DNA from: Portulaca oleracea
Taxonomy: Eukaryota > Streptophyta > Magnoliopsida > Caryophyllales > Portulacaceae
NCBI GenBank assembly: GCA_029582165.1
Contig: CM055875.1
Span: 8,979,001-9,043,000 of the forward strand
Direction of reading: 5' to 3'
DNA: 64,000 nt
A program made the translations under genes and the position numbers. The notes under the pieces are model-generated. The model saw nothing but the letters and a program-made list of their open reading frames with translations, had not been told where the DNA came from and searched no databases. Positions 32,001 through 43,340 of this stretch are shown here, one piece after another; the stretch's first letter is position 1, and each line of letters starts with the position of its first letter.

Positions 32001-34400
32001 AGTATGTATGCATCATAACAAGTCATTAGCTTGTTCACCAATTCCAACAAGAGGTGATTCAGTCATCTTACCCATCAGGCATGATATACAAACATTGAAC
32101 TTTTTGAAGTTTAGGTTTGCCAAAAGTCTCGCACTATGAAGTTTCTGAATGCATTTCTTATTAATATGACTAAGGTTACAATGCCAGAGTTATGTTTCAT
32201 TTGAGTCATTTGTTCAAACTCCTGGCTCAACCATTAGCACTCTTTTGATCTTATCTAGGCGCTCTCGTTGTCTTGCCAAGAATACTTCATTCTGGAAATA
32301 TTTAAACTATTTTAACCATCCAGCTCCAGATGCTTCTCATAGACATGAATCACCATGTCTTATTTTTGTTCATCTATGAAGATTTGAAGTAATTTATCCC
32401 TTGTACCCATGCTCAATGTACTACATACATCCATATGTATAAATGTTTGTTGGCATGTTCACCCTTTCTTGTAAAAGGTATAGTCATGCTTTGCAGTCAT
32501 CATATGTTTCAAAGTCTGATTATTCGAAAGTCTATCACTGTGACGCTTTCGAATGTGCTCTTATTTGTATGACTTAATAAATAATTCCAAGGTTATGTTT
32601 GAACATGAGTTCTTCTTCTTAAACCTTTTGGTTTCGATGTATTAGATGTGTTTATCCGAGATCCTCTTTCTCTAATTGAGAGCTTGAAATCAAATTTCTA
32701 CTTATAATAAGAACATAGAATCACCTATAAGTTTCTGTTATAAGTCTTGAGGAAACGGATATAAAAGCAACTCTACATGAGGAGCAACAACTATTTGCAT
32801 GTTCCTATTTGTAGGTTGACTCCCATCCTTCCAAACACATCTACTTTGTTGTAGACCCTGCACATTTGCATAAATGCTAGTTTTACAGTCGGTATCTAAT
32901 ACCTAAAGTGAGTTTAGTAGTGTATATCATATACGCATTGTCCATGAAATGAAATCATATTACTACATCTCAAGTCTTCCTTATAGTTTGGACATTCACG
33001 CTTCTAGTTTCATATACCTAGAGGTGAGCAATACCGGGGTACCCGCTAAAAATTCAAGGATCCAATCCCGAATCCATTTCGAAATGGATCCTATAATCAG
33101 GATCCCGTCCCGGATCCATTTCAAACTGGATTCTAAAATTAGGATCCAGTCCCGGGTCCACTGGATCTGGATCCGGATCCGGGTACCCAGTTTTAAAGCA
33201 CATGATAGTTGTCCAAGATTTTTATAATTGCCCAAAATACTGAAATATGAAAATAGTTCCACCAAGTCAATACCTCATTGGCTCCGGTTGGTTCATAACT
33301 CTCAAACAAGAATAAAATACAGTGTCTCATCCAACAATAAAACACAAAGTTAGGGACGATTGGGGTTTTCGAACGGTGTTGTCGGCATTTTTACAGTGAG
33401 AGCCTGAGAGGGAGTTGGGATTTTTGTTAGGGGCTGCTGGCCTACTGGCTACTGCGACTGTGCAAGAGAGTGAGGCAGTGAGAGGGACTGAGGGAGTTAC
33501 TGAGTTAGGGTTTCGGTGAGAGACTATCAACCTGAGGAGGTGAGGGTTGTGATTTGAATGTCTGAGGTAGTGGGAGTTTAGGGAAATTTAAGTATTAGAA
33601 AAATTAGGATTTCTTAATGGGCTTTAGACCTTTAGCAGACTATGGGCTGACTAAAGAGGTGACTTAAATTAATTTTTATATTGAATAATCGAATGGATCC
33701 TTGATCCCGGATCTTTCAAGTCAGGATCCAGTCCCCGATCCATTTGTAAATGGATCCTAACTTCAGGATCCAGTCCCGGATCCAGATAGCTAAGATCCGG
33801 AACCGGTCCACTGGATCCGGATTTGGATCTGGGTACCCTTTTTTTTGCTCACCCCAACATATACCTTTACAATATAAGTATACATGATCTAGCTGTTAAG
33901 CGGTAGCTGTCATTTGGTTGGGTATGTACAACTGTTTGTCCTTACCTTTCCTTTGACTTCTTGTCTTTGACAGATTTCTTAAATCTTATTTTCCTTTTCA
34001 CTATAAGACTATCTCTGGTTGCCAATCTTTTGGCTAAAAGGGGGATTTGAGGTTTCTCATATTTTAAAATAGTCAAATTATTTCAGAATATGAGCGCCGT
34101 CAATTGGTCTTTTATCGAGCTTAACCGAGACTATCTGGTTATTGGTTTCATATTTATCAACTCTGACTAGTTTGTTGAACTTGGTTTTGAGTTGGCAATA
34201 TTGAAATCCTTCCTTTAATCTTTAATCATTATGAAGTTCAAGGCGCATGAATACTATGACATTACGTGAATCCGTTTGGCTTGATTGACCTCTTAATATT
34301 GATGTCTTGCTCAATGTTATATCAAAGACATGTTCCTTTTATTCGCCTTTAAGACAATCTTGCGATGGCGATGCCAATTAAGGAATTGGTGCAATTATTC
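29061..34400 (-). pseudogene. Internal region of a decayed Ty1/copia element
   Basis: Heavily mutated, many stops and frameshifts. Recognisable from 3' to 5': RNase H/RT end (SGMGLMYAMKCSKPNITYTL, 30578-30342); RT core (CVYKKFSGSNEFLMLYVIDI, 30888-30655), where the catalytic YVDD has become YVID; an integrase segment with KTPYMIW near 31550; a protease-like VLDTDC near 32890; and a gag knuckle remnant (CPNYKED) near 32975. A hAT element interrupts the gag part. The right end is not defined. Confidence 0.75.
33019..33857. mobile_element. Non-autonomous hAT element with GGATCC-rich subterminal repeats
   Basis: The 8-bp TSD CATATACC occurs at 33011-33018 and 33858-33865. Terminal inverted repeats are TAGAGGTGAGCA and TTGGGGTGAGCA, followed by GGGTACCC on both sides. 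Many GGATCC(GG) words lie in the outer 170 bp on each side, like transposase-binding subterminal repeats. No transposase ORF. Confidence 0.88.
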
Positions 34401-36020
34401 TTCTCTTTCTCAAGGAGAAAACAATATTTGATTAGTGGTGGATGTTTGAGTGAAAAGACATAAATGATTCTACGAGACAAATTGGTTCATTTTATTTATT
34501 ATTCAACAAAAGAAATTAAACTATTTTAATTTCAAAACAAAACATTTTATTAACTCTCACTTAGTGTTTTAATTTTAACGAGGACCCACAAGACACATGG
34601 GCTCAAGTGGACTTTGGCCCAACAAAACTCGAGGTCATATTACCTTTGGTGGATCATCTCATGATCGATCATTCAAAATGACTCTTGGCATGAAATTTGT
34701 ATAAAATATAATATTTCTCTTCCTTGCTCTTAGGCCAAAACTATTTTAATAGCTAATTTGAATTGATCTAACTCCTACGCTACTTATTAGTGATAGACAA
34801 AATAATTCGCTTTGGCGATATTGTTTTTCATCTAAGTGGTGTACCGGTAGGTTGAACAATAATTCAATTTTGAGAGTAAGTTTTATTAACCTAAGCATGC
34901 AATTCTAGGTGAACTCTTTCAAAAAGCATAAAAGGCATAATAAAACAACATGCTATTACAAATTAAAGCATTAAATAAAACCCCTAGTATGACCACCTAG
35001 ACTTAATCAAACTAATTTAACTAAGCCTTGACAATCTTCAGGAACTTCTTCTTGGATTTTGCAACTTCCTTGGACGTGGCTCTCACTCGGATCATCATCT
35101 TCAGTGTTGTTGGGCTTCCACTTAACTCGATGTCTCCAAGTATAACAAATTTACAAAGCGGACCTCTTACAAGGAGGCTTTACATGAATTAAAATAAACT
35201 CAACTGAAATTTAAATTTAAATAATTCAATGATGGTACGCAGATCGTATTTCACCCAACTTGGTATGCAGACCGGTAAAACCGAATATCTATGGCCATAC
35301 TAGAAGCACATACAAACAAGCAACCTACATGGGACTTCCTAAAATGAAATATGCCTATATGTTGTCTTGGGAAAAGTCTCACTCGTGACATGGGTTTGGA
35401 TGTCCTAACTAACTTACAGTGGACTTCCTAAAAATGAAAGACACATATATGCTAACTCGGAAAAGATTCACCCATGACACGGGTTTGCATGTCTTAACTG
35501 ACCATATATGTTCCTAATGCAGACAACAACACTTTTTACAACAAGAGCGTTATAAAGGGACGGATAAAGTAAAAAACGATGAGTTAAAGTAAATTAGAAA
35601 GCACAACTAATTGATTCTCAAAATTGATGAGCCAAAAGCACGGGTCAACCATTCGAAAAGAGAACTTTATCAGTTGGGGTAATGAATTTGTATTGATTCA
35701 AGCCACCTTGGCTATTATATGGACTAAGATAATGCTTAGCAAACTAAAAGTCTGACTTCTATTTGGACATTTTTTTTTTGTACGACCCGACATACCTATT
35801 TATTTTTGTTGATGGAAAGTGGATATTGTAAAGGATCGAATAAAGCCATCAAAAGGCAAGTTAAAACTCAATTATTAAATCGACCATGGATGGGCTTAAC
35901 AACGAGCCAACCATAGACTTTTGGACTTGATAACTAAACTTACAAATCGATTTTCTCTAACCTTGTGACTATTACACGGGTTAGAACAACATGCACTGAC
36001 TTTGTTTAATTATTAGTCAT
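34401..36020. other. Repeat-derived DNA with tandem duplications
   Basis: No gene seen. About 35331-35500 holds two diverged copies of a roughly 85-bp unit (GGACTTCCTAAAA...TGACAYGGGTTTG). About 35520-36020 holds two diverged copies of a roughly 250-bp unit; a third copy continues at about 37131-37400 beyond the MULE. Probably LTR or tandem-repeat remnants. Confidence 0.5.
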
Positions 36021-36180
36021 TTTTCTTTCAAAAAATTACTCAAAGGTACCCCAATATTTGGGGTAACTATTTTTCGGTACCCCAACTTTTCAAAACTCAT
36101 TTTGAGGTACCCTTAATTTTTGGATTAGTAATTATTACATGTTTTTCAGCCATCAATTTTGTTAAGTGGTTGAAATACCT

Positions 36181-36240
36181 TTATTCTTCTTCTTCTTCTT
36201 CTTCTTCTTCTTCTTCTTCTTCTTCCCCCCCCCCCCCCCC
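36181..36240. repeat. TTC microsatellite and C-run in the MULE TIR
   Basis: About 14 TTC units run into a run of about 15 C. Confidence 0.9.
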
Positions 36241-36446
36241 ATCTCCATTAGAGCTCAAAAGCAAAATTTTTTCTTAACTATTTTTTCCCTTTCCAAATTT
36301 AAAACTTTCTTATTAGTTATTACTTCTCTGAGCATTGTTGATGCGTAGTGTTCTAGGCTGCAAAATTTAGCCTTGGCCTTGCACTTGCAGCAACCCCGGC
36401 CCATTACCATTGGTGTTTGTTAATTTCCTCCTTTCTGCCTCAATTC

Positions 36447-36737
36447 TTAGGGTTGACCACCACCTACCTCTTGGCAAGTTGGTCGACCAGGAGGTCGCTG
36501 TTCTTGATGTACGCCACCACAAACTGCGTTGTCTGCTGCCCCGAGGTTGATCCTCACCACCTTCTCGCTCAACACCCACAGTACATAGGCGCCCTTCGAG
36601 AACCTTCTGAAAGCTACCACCCGCTTGGAGTTGAGGAAGGCTGAGAGTTGGTTGTTACGGGTGCTGCTGAAGTCGAGCTTTGTGGCAATGGGGATGTTGT
36701 TGGTGGGGAATTGGATTTGTGCTGCAGATGCTACCAT
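36447..36737 (-). pseudogene. Captured host gene 5' fragment inside the MULE (unidentified)
   Basis: Starts MVASAAQIQFPT, then a Ser/Thr/Asn-rich, acid-poor leader that looks like an organelle transit peptide, then AFLNSKRVVAFRRFSKGAYV and LSEKVVRINLG. After that a one-base shift appears: the +1 frame continues plausibly as QTTQFVVAYIKNSDLLVDQL. The region is GC-richer than its surroundings. The donor gene is not identified. Confidence 0.6.
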
Positions 36738-37130
36738 GGTTGTACGGTTTTTAGGTGTTGCTTGGTAATGGAGGATTTGAATTAGCAGATTGTGAATATT
36801 GGTCACTTGATCCAAGTGCAAGGTCAAGGCTGAATTTGCAACCTAGAACATTTCCCAACAATGCTCATAATGGTATTGGGAAAGTTTTAATTTTGGAATC
36901 GAAAAAAAAAAAAGAGTTCAGAAAAAAATTTGCTTTTGAGTTCCATTAAAGGAGAGGGGGAAGAAGGGAAAAATAAAGGTATTTCGGTCACTTAACAAAA
37001 TTGATGGTTGGAAAAACACCTAATAATTACTAGCCCTAAAATTAAGGGTGCCTCGAAATGAGTTTTGAAAAGTTGAGGTATTGAAAAATAGTTTCCCCAA
37101 ATATTGGAGCACCTCCAAGTAACTTTTGGA

Positions 37131-37601
37131 TTTTCTTCGGGCTCTTATTAAGAGAATATTGAAAAGGGTCTAATAAAATCATCAAAGGAGAGTTAAAGTG
37201 AATTGATAAACAAGGGCAATCAACCTTTAAACGAATGGGCCCCACAACCGGGGCGACCATAAAATTTAAGGTTAATTCATCAAGTTTACAAATTCATTCC
37301 TTCTCAAACACAATGATTTTTACACGGACTAAAACAAAATCTCTAAATTGGACCTGACTCCAATAAAGACTCAACATAAATAAACACATATTTAATGATT
37401 TACACATAGAATACAACATGATAGGGTATCCTAAAACCAAGGCTCTAAGTACAAGGGTTTATTAGCTGGATAAAGGCTAAGCGACTCATGCATCGCCCCA
37501 ATGCATTTTCCTTGTACAAGTACAACTCAAATGTGTAAGGTGTTGCTCTTAGAAGCTTGAATGGTGACCTCTCAAAGTGATACATGAGTAGATGTGGTAA
37601 T
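37131..37601. other. Third diverged tandem unit and unassigned flank
   Basis: About 37131-37400 aligns with the units at 35520-36020 (AAAATCATCAAAGGAGAGTTAAAG, TTTTTACACGGACTAAAAC type matches). No gene seen. Confidence 0.5.
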
Positions 37602-38970
37602 TGAAAAATAAGATTACCCTAGAGGGGGGTGAATAGGGTGATCACAAAAATATTAAAAAAATAAAATGCGAAAATAAATAGCAGAAAATAAAAGAGACAA
37701 AACACAGTGGTTGTTAACGATGTTCCTCCGAATTCGAATGTCGGAGTATGTCATCACCTAGAGTTCTCCAACTCTTGGATTGAATCTCGAGCTCTTATTA
37801 TGATGGGTTGTAGATAATCTTAGAGTCTCCTCTGCTCTCAAGATCTATCCCACCACTTAATTTCACCTTACAATTAAGTGTGGGATGAGTCAACCTCTCA
37901 ACTCCTAGTCCTCACTCTAATACTATTAGCTCAATCAATAAAGAGAAATTTGATACAATTCTTTGTGACCTCACACTCAACAATAGTAGGAAACAATGAT
38001 GCTCAAGAGAGAAGTATGCTTCTGTCTTTTTGTTCTTGAATGGTTAATGACTCCTTGTATTTATAGTGTGAGTAGCCGCAGTAGCAAGGGATCAATCTTG
38101 GACAATTCTTGATCAATCACAGCACAATCTTCGTACAATGGATATAAACATTCTGATCTTATTTGGGTTGAAATCATGGATGACTTAGGATACCATCTTC
38201 CACAGGCGCAAACACTTAAGGAGATGTATGAACACTGGATGATGGTCTACTTCAGGAACAGATTGAGAAGGAAAATTTGGATAGGGGCATGGTTTGCAGT
38301 GCTATGGACAGTATGGCATATGTGAAATAGGGTGGTGTTTGCAAGAGAGTAGTGGGGAAGAGAGGGACGGTGCAGAGCATAAAATGGAGGGTGGCATTAT
38401 GGGCTACAGCTAGGAAGAATGGTTTGAATACTCCCCTGCATCCTTGGTGGTTAGTTTTAGTGCTATCCAAGTCTTATATGCTTGAAGAGGAGAGTTGGTG
38501 CCAGCTTGAAAGAGACAGATGAGGACGGGCAAACTGTCAAGGATGAAGGAATCCAAAGGAAATTGGGCCACTCCAATAATGTTATCATGCATTGTTTGTT
38601 TTTTCCTATAGTTATTACCAAAAGTCAAAGATGTTGATATTTGGTAGGGACATGTCAGGCTTAGGCATGTGCAGTTAGAGTGTTGCAAGCTTTGTTTGTA
38701 TGCTTTGAACTGTTGTGTTTTGGGTTGTGCACTATTTTCGTGCCAATGGCACTGTGCCAATTTTGGGCAACTAAAATGAGGCCACTGCCCAATTTATCGA
38801 AAAAAAAAGAACATTCTGATCTTGTTTTCTTCCTTTCTTTGCATTATATAATCATTCCAATCATGATATGATTCTCTTGATTTTGCCAAATCAACATGCA
38901 TAATTATGACATAATTCTCTTGATTTTGCTATGTCAACATGCACTATTATGATAGATTCTCATGATTTTG
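37602..38970 (-). repeat. Diverged Sirevirus-like LTR containing a LINE insertion (right end uncertain)
   Basis: Starts TGAAAAATAAGATTACCCTAG plus a G-run and GTGAATAGGGTGATC, clearly related to the start of the Sirevirus LTR at 25254. A - strand TATAAATAC box lies at about 38055-38063. It is interrupted by a LINE at 38161-38809. Past the LINE there are three roughly 45-bp repeats of TTCTC(T)TGATTTTG...CAACATGCA (about 38874-38975). No matching TSD was found, so the right border is approximate. Confidence 0.6.
38161..38809 (+). mobile_element. 5'-truncated L1-type LINE insertion
   Basis: The 14-bp target-site duplication AACATTCTGATCTT occurs at 38147-38160 and 38810-38823, and a short poly-A (38801-38808) precedes the right copy. 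The sequence encodes remnants of the zf-RVT C-terminal region (LRRKIWIGAWFAVLWTVWH, KWRVALWATARKNG) with a stop, followed by a LINE 3' UTR. Truncation at 649 bp is typical of target-primed insertion. Confidence 0.9.
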
Positions 38971-38975
38971 TTATG

Positions 38976-41032
38976 CACCAATTTAGATATGGTTGTAGCT
39001 ATACTCATGAAGGAAAAAATATTTAAGAGGCACGCAAATTAAAAACATTTTTCTTTTACAAGTATCACAAGAGCAAGAATTGGACATATGCTTTGAATTA
39101 GGCAATAGGTATTATGTTAGGCTTTTGACCACTAATTATCAAAAAAAAACATTGAAAAGAGAATCACATGATTTGCAACAACTTAATTTATATGTTGTAC
39201 ATTTTTGCATCAATCAATCAAGTATATTGTATCTTTAATTATATCAAATTGATATTCATTATAATCTTGAAGGGTTTAAATTATACAATCAAATCTTGTC
39301 TTTCATGGTTTAGATAATCTATATTTATTTATATATTCTTTTTGTCTTTCATCAAAATAATATTAATTATATCAAAAGTAACTCAACAGTGGTAACCAAG
39401 GCTCAAACTAGTGTAAATGTACCACTCTGAGTATAGTTGGTCTGACATCCCATGTGCTATATTTATGGGTTTAAAAAAAACTTAAATCATTGCTTTGAGT
39501 GCACCCATGCAAAAACTAGCCGGGGATATGCAATGTTTATGCCTAAAAGAATTATTTAAAGATATGATGTTAAAATTCATTTACCTTCCAAAAATTTTAA
39601 AGCACACTAAACTGTTTTCAAGTTTTGTCCACTTTTGTAAAACTCCCAAATGGAGTCGCCAAAAATTTCATGGACATTTTTTGTGTCTTTTAGACATGAA
39701 CATTCACAGAACGGAGAACTGGGCTTCACTTTTTAAAACATTCATTTTAGGAATTGTCAATTGCAAAATCGTCTTCCCTTTACTGTAGGCATTTGATGAT
39801 TAATTAAACTAAACTTTGAAAACAAACATCCACTTGTTCTAACTCCTTAGGATTAGTTCAATCGGATCATAAAAGCTTGGGCTCGGAAGAAGGCAACTTA
39901 TGTGACGCTATTTAAAAACATACAAATGCACCATAAAGTTGCATCGGTTTATTGTAAAACTACGATAAACACGGTTTGTGCAATCTCAATGTATTTTTTT
40001 AGTTTAAAAGAGTCGCAACCTAACTTTTTAAGGAGAAAAGCCAAGGAAAACTAAAATAGAAAACTCCGCTTACGAACCAAAACGTGGATTCGGGGGGTAA
40101 CGTTACGGACTCGAAAAGTAAATACTTTTGAGTCGGCCTATCACTTTAGGAAAGAATCTACTAGAAGTTTAGAAATTTGCTTTTAATAAGGTTTGGAAGG
40201 AAAGTAAACTTAAGCTTTACATAATCAATTCATTCAACATGCAAAAATAAACATTTTTATAACATGGATATAAGAGCAATTACAAACAAAACCGAAAACA
40301 TGTAAATAAAACAGTACCTAGATGACAATATTTTTATGGGAACATGGCCTAGCCTTCATGAATGTTGGATTTCTACCTACAGGTGGAAGGACGATTGGGA
40401 TTTTTCTTGTTGAGCTAAATGGGACAGATTTGGGGTAGGTAAAATGTAAAGGTCAGTCGGCCTATAAATGAAAATAAACTTTTTTTGGGGTTTTTTGTGA
40501 TGTTTGTGCGTGTTTTGGATGTGTTTTGGCTATCGTTTTTGGTATTTTTGGAGGGTTGATGTAGGTATGTATTAGGTTTAGGAGAAAGGTAAAAATAAGA
40601 ATGAAGTTGGGATAAGTGTATGGGATTAGAAAGAGAGAGTATGAGAAAGATTAGGGTGTTTAAGAAAGAAATGAAGTTTAAAGGAGAGAAGATGATATTG
40701 AAATTAGATTAGGGTCCCTTCCTTTGAGTTAGTGGACTCTATTTATAGGCACTTGAGAATGAAGTCGAATTGGTAGGGGGAATGAACTCAACCAAGCTTG
40801 AGGACCAAGGTCAAGCTCAATCAACCTCGTGAAGACCGATCAGACTTGAAGCTAAACATGCACGTTTGTGTTTTGGATGATGCCCAAAGTGAGCTGAATG
40901 TGAGCTTGCGTGAAAGTCGATCGGACTATACACACCATGCATGACATCAGCTTTTAGACGGTGCTTTGACTTGCCTGGAACTGTGCTTGACTTGCATATG
41001 ACCTTAATTAAAGTTCGTTTGGCCTCTATTTT
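38976..41032. other. Unassigned repeat-derived DNA, LTR-like
   Basis: No ORF of significance. The GTCGCAACCTAACTTTTTAAGG and GGTAACGTTACGGACTCG type sequence at about 40010-40120 recalls leader or LTR sequence of Tat/Ogre-type gypsy elements. A TGTAGGCATTTG start at 39785 and a CTCTACA end near 43837 could bound such an LTR around the TRIM, but no TSD was found. Confidence 0.35.
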
Positions 41033-41212
41033 TGTTGGGATTCACCCATGAGTAAAAATGTCCCACATCGAAAAAGTAAAGAGAAATAACATGGTATATA
41101 AGTCAAGTGGGCTACTCCTCTTAACACCAATTGGTTTTAAGATGGAACCTCACTTAACTTGTGTTCCATAGGCCTTGGTTGAAGTGGGCTCCCCCCTTAG
41201 ATCTCCCCAACA
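41033..41212 (+). repeat. TRIM 5' LTR
   Basis: 180 bp, TGTTGGG...CCCAACA. Contains TGTCCCACATCG and a TATATAAG box, a frequent layout in plant TRIM LTRs. Confidence 0.92.
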
Positions 41213-41214
41213 AG

Positions 41215-41226
41215 TGGTATCAGAGC
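41215..41226 (+). other. TRIM primer-binding site
   Basis: TGGTATCAGAGC, two bases after the 5' LTR; tRNA-iMet type. Confidence 0.92.
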
Positions 41227-41601
41227 CGATGGTTCGTTCGGCTGGGCGCGCACAAGGTGCGGGAAGATCACCATGGACAGGAGTAGGGACCATAGCGCGG
41301 CTAGGTCTCCTGAATGCGCAGAGTGATGGCATAAGACTCGGGTGGAGTAGTGTGCGGCTCTATGGAGTAAGGTGCGGCTGGGACTCTTGACGCAAAGTGG
41401 TGGCATGAGACTCAGGTGGAGTAGGGTGCTACTTTGTAGAGTAAGGTGCAGCAATGATGGGCTCCTGATGGTGACTTGAAACCTTGGTAAAAAGAGGCTT
41501 CCGATCAAGGGGGAGAGACTTGTGTAAAGGGGGAGATTATTGGGATTAACCCATGGCTAAAAATGTCCCACATCAAAAAAATAAAGAAAAGGACATGATA
41601 T

Positions 41602-43216
41602 TGTAGACACCGGATTTCGCACTGGTAAAATTCACTCGGGAAGATTGGGCCAAAATAGTCGGGCGTCAGTTAAAGAAAATAAGAAGGCCACTAGAACTTG
41701 CCCATTTTCAGAGCAAGCCCAGCAACGTGCCAAGCCCACAGAAAATAGGAAGGCTCGACGGCCTTCTTCACTTCCCTAGGCCTCCAGCCAGGCTGAATAC
41801 GCGCACCCCAGCCCATGGAAAATAGGAAGGCCCGACGGCCTTTCTCAATTCCATGGACCAGAATTTGACTGCCAGCGTGGCAATCCTTGTGTGGGAAAAT
41901 CTAAGGTTAGGCAACCTTCCTCTTAATCATAGTATTTTGCCGCCAACTTTTTCCCTTCATCCTATCATAATCCCATGATCATTGCTTTGGAATTTTGACC
42001 CATGATCATAGCATAGCCGAGAGGCCTTCTTATTTGTCTAAAGGGCATGATCTTTGGATCATGTCCCTCTCCTTCCATCTCCATCCATCCACCTTGCAAC
42101 TATAAATACCCCCCTCCCCTCATCCACACTCATTCCATCAACAATTCTCACCAACAATCATCATCAACAATCCTCACCAACAACCATCATCAACAACTCT
42201 CATCACAATCCTCTTCTACACCTCTCTATTCTATCATCATCCATTCTCTATATTCTTCCCATCAATACTCTCATCAACTATCATCATAATTGTCTCCATT
42301 CTCTAATCTGTCATCATCCATCTCCACCGAATATTATTATCATCCTTCCTTTCCATCTTGATTAGCATATCATCATCATACCGGTCATCCTCAAGCTTCC
42401 ATTCCATTACTCATACCACTACGATCTTGAAGCATTCATCCTAAAGGATCCATCTTGGAAGGCTTAAAGTGAGGTTTGTACTTTTTATATTTCATTATGT
42501 GATTCATTCCAAAGTGTTTATTTCATTTGTACACTCGTTTGTAAAAACCTTCTTTTTTTATTCTTGCATGATTCAGAATATAACATCGTGAAATTCATTA
42601 AACTTATCCCCACTCAATTTCATTTCAAAGTTCAATTTTAGTAGAGTCTGTTTTCAAACAGGCGGATTTGAGAATTATTTGATTCTCGAATTCGTAACCT
42701 TGCCCCGAACTTGGAATTCGGATTCGTAGACCGGAGTCATTTCTTTATTTATTTTCGGTTTGTCAGTTTCCTTAAATCGTCTGGCGACTCTTTCTTTTTT
42801 ATCTCTTTTTATCATCCAACATACGTGTTCACTACATCGAAAGAATTTATGAAAATAATTCACATATGCCCATATTCTAATCCGGAGCCTAACCAAGAGA
42901 AAATACCATAGAAGAAATCAAAGGCTAGGCGGCCTTGGATTTTTCTGGGTATTTTCTATTGGGTCTTGTCGACCCTTGGGATTTCTATTTGGCCCGGGTT
43001 CGAATTGGAATTTATTTGAAATTATTTATAGATTTATTCGATGTAATTTCAAGCATGTGGATAATAAAAATTGATTATTAAATAAATAAAATTCATACCT
43101 CGAAAACGAATTTCATAAAATAAAAATATTCTTATTTAAGGATTAAGCAACCTTAGTCAGCTCCCGATCACCCAAGTAGCGCATCACGGAAAGGGTTTCT
43201 TTTCCGGGGTCCTACA
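41602..43216. mobile_element. Solo LTR (gypsy-type) inside the TRIM 3' LTR
   Basis: TSD GATAT occurs at 41597-41601 and 43217-43221; the TRIM 5' LTR shows the empty site. Ends TGTAGACACCGG and GGGGTCCTACA. 1615 bp, no ORF of note. A + strand CTATAAATACC box lies at about 42100-42109, followed by an ACAATC/CATCATC-rich tract, suggesting transcription on +. The ends recall Tat/Ogre-type LTRs. Confidence 0.92.
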
Positions 43217-43340
43217 GATATATAAGTCAAGTGGGCTACTCCTCTTAACACCAATTGGTTTTAAGATGGAACCTCACTTAACTTGTGACCAAGGGCCTTG
43301 GTTGAAGTGGGCTCCCCCCTTGGATCTCCACAACAATTTT

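Larger units (their letters stand above)
36028..37130 (-). mobile_element. Pack-MULE-type Mutator-like element with a captured gene fragment
   Basis: Terminal inverted repeats of about 230-250 bp begin TCAAAAAATTACT and TCCAAAAGTTACT and share long stretches (CCAATATTTGGGG, ACTTTTCAAAACTCATTT, AATTTTGTTAAGTG). The left copy carries a TTC repeat and a C-run. TTTTCTT is found on both sides (36021-36027, 37131-37137), a short form of the usual 9-bp duplication. No transposase. Confidence 0.82.
41033..43335 (+). mobile_element. TRIM (miniature LTR retrotransposon), 3' LTR interrupted
   Basis: TSD ATTTT occurs at 41028-41032 and 43336-43340. The 180-bp LTR (41033-41212) begins TGTTGGGATT and ends CCCCAACA. 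A TGGTATCAGAGC primer site is at 41215-41226, the internal region is about 310 bp with no coding capacity, and GGGGGAGATTAT serves as PPT just before the second LTR (41538). That LTR is split by a 1.6-kb solo LTR and finishes at 43335. Confidence 0.93.
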
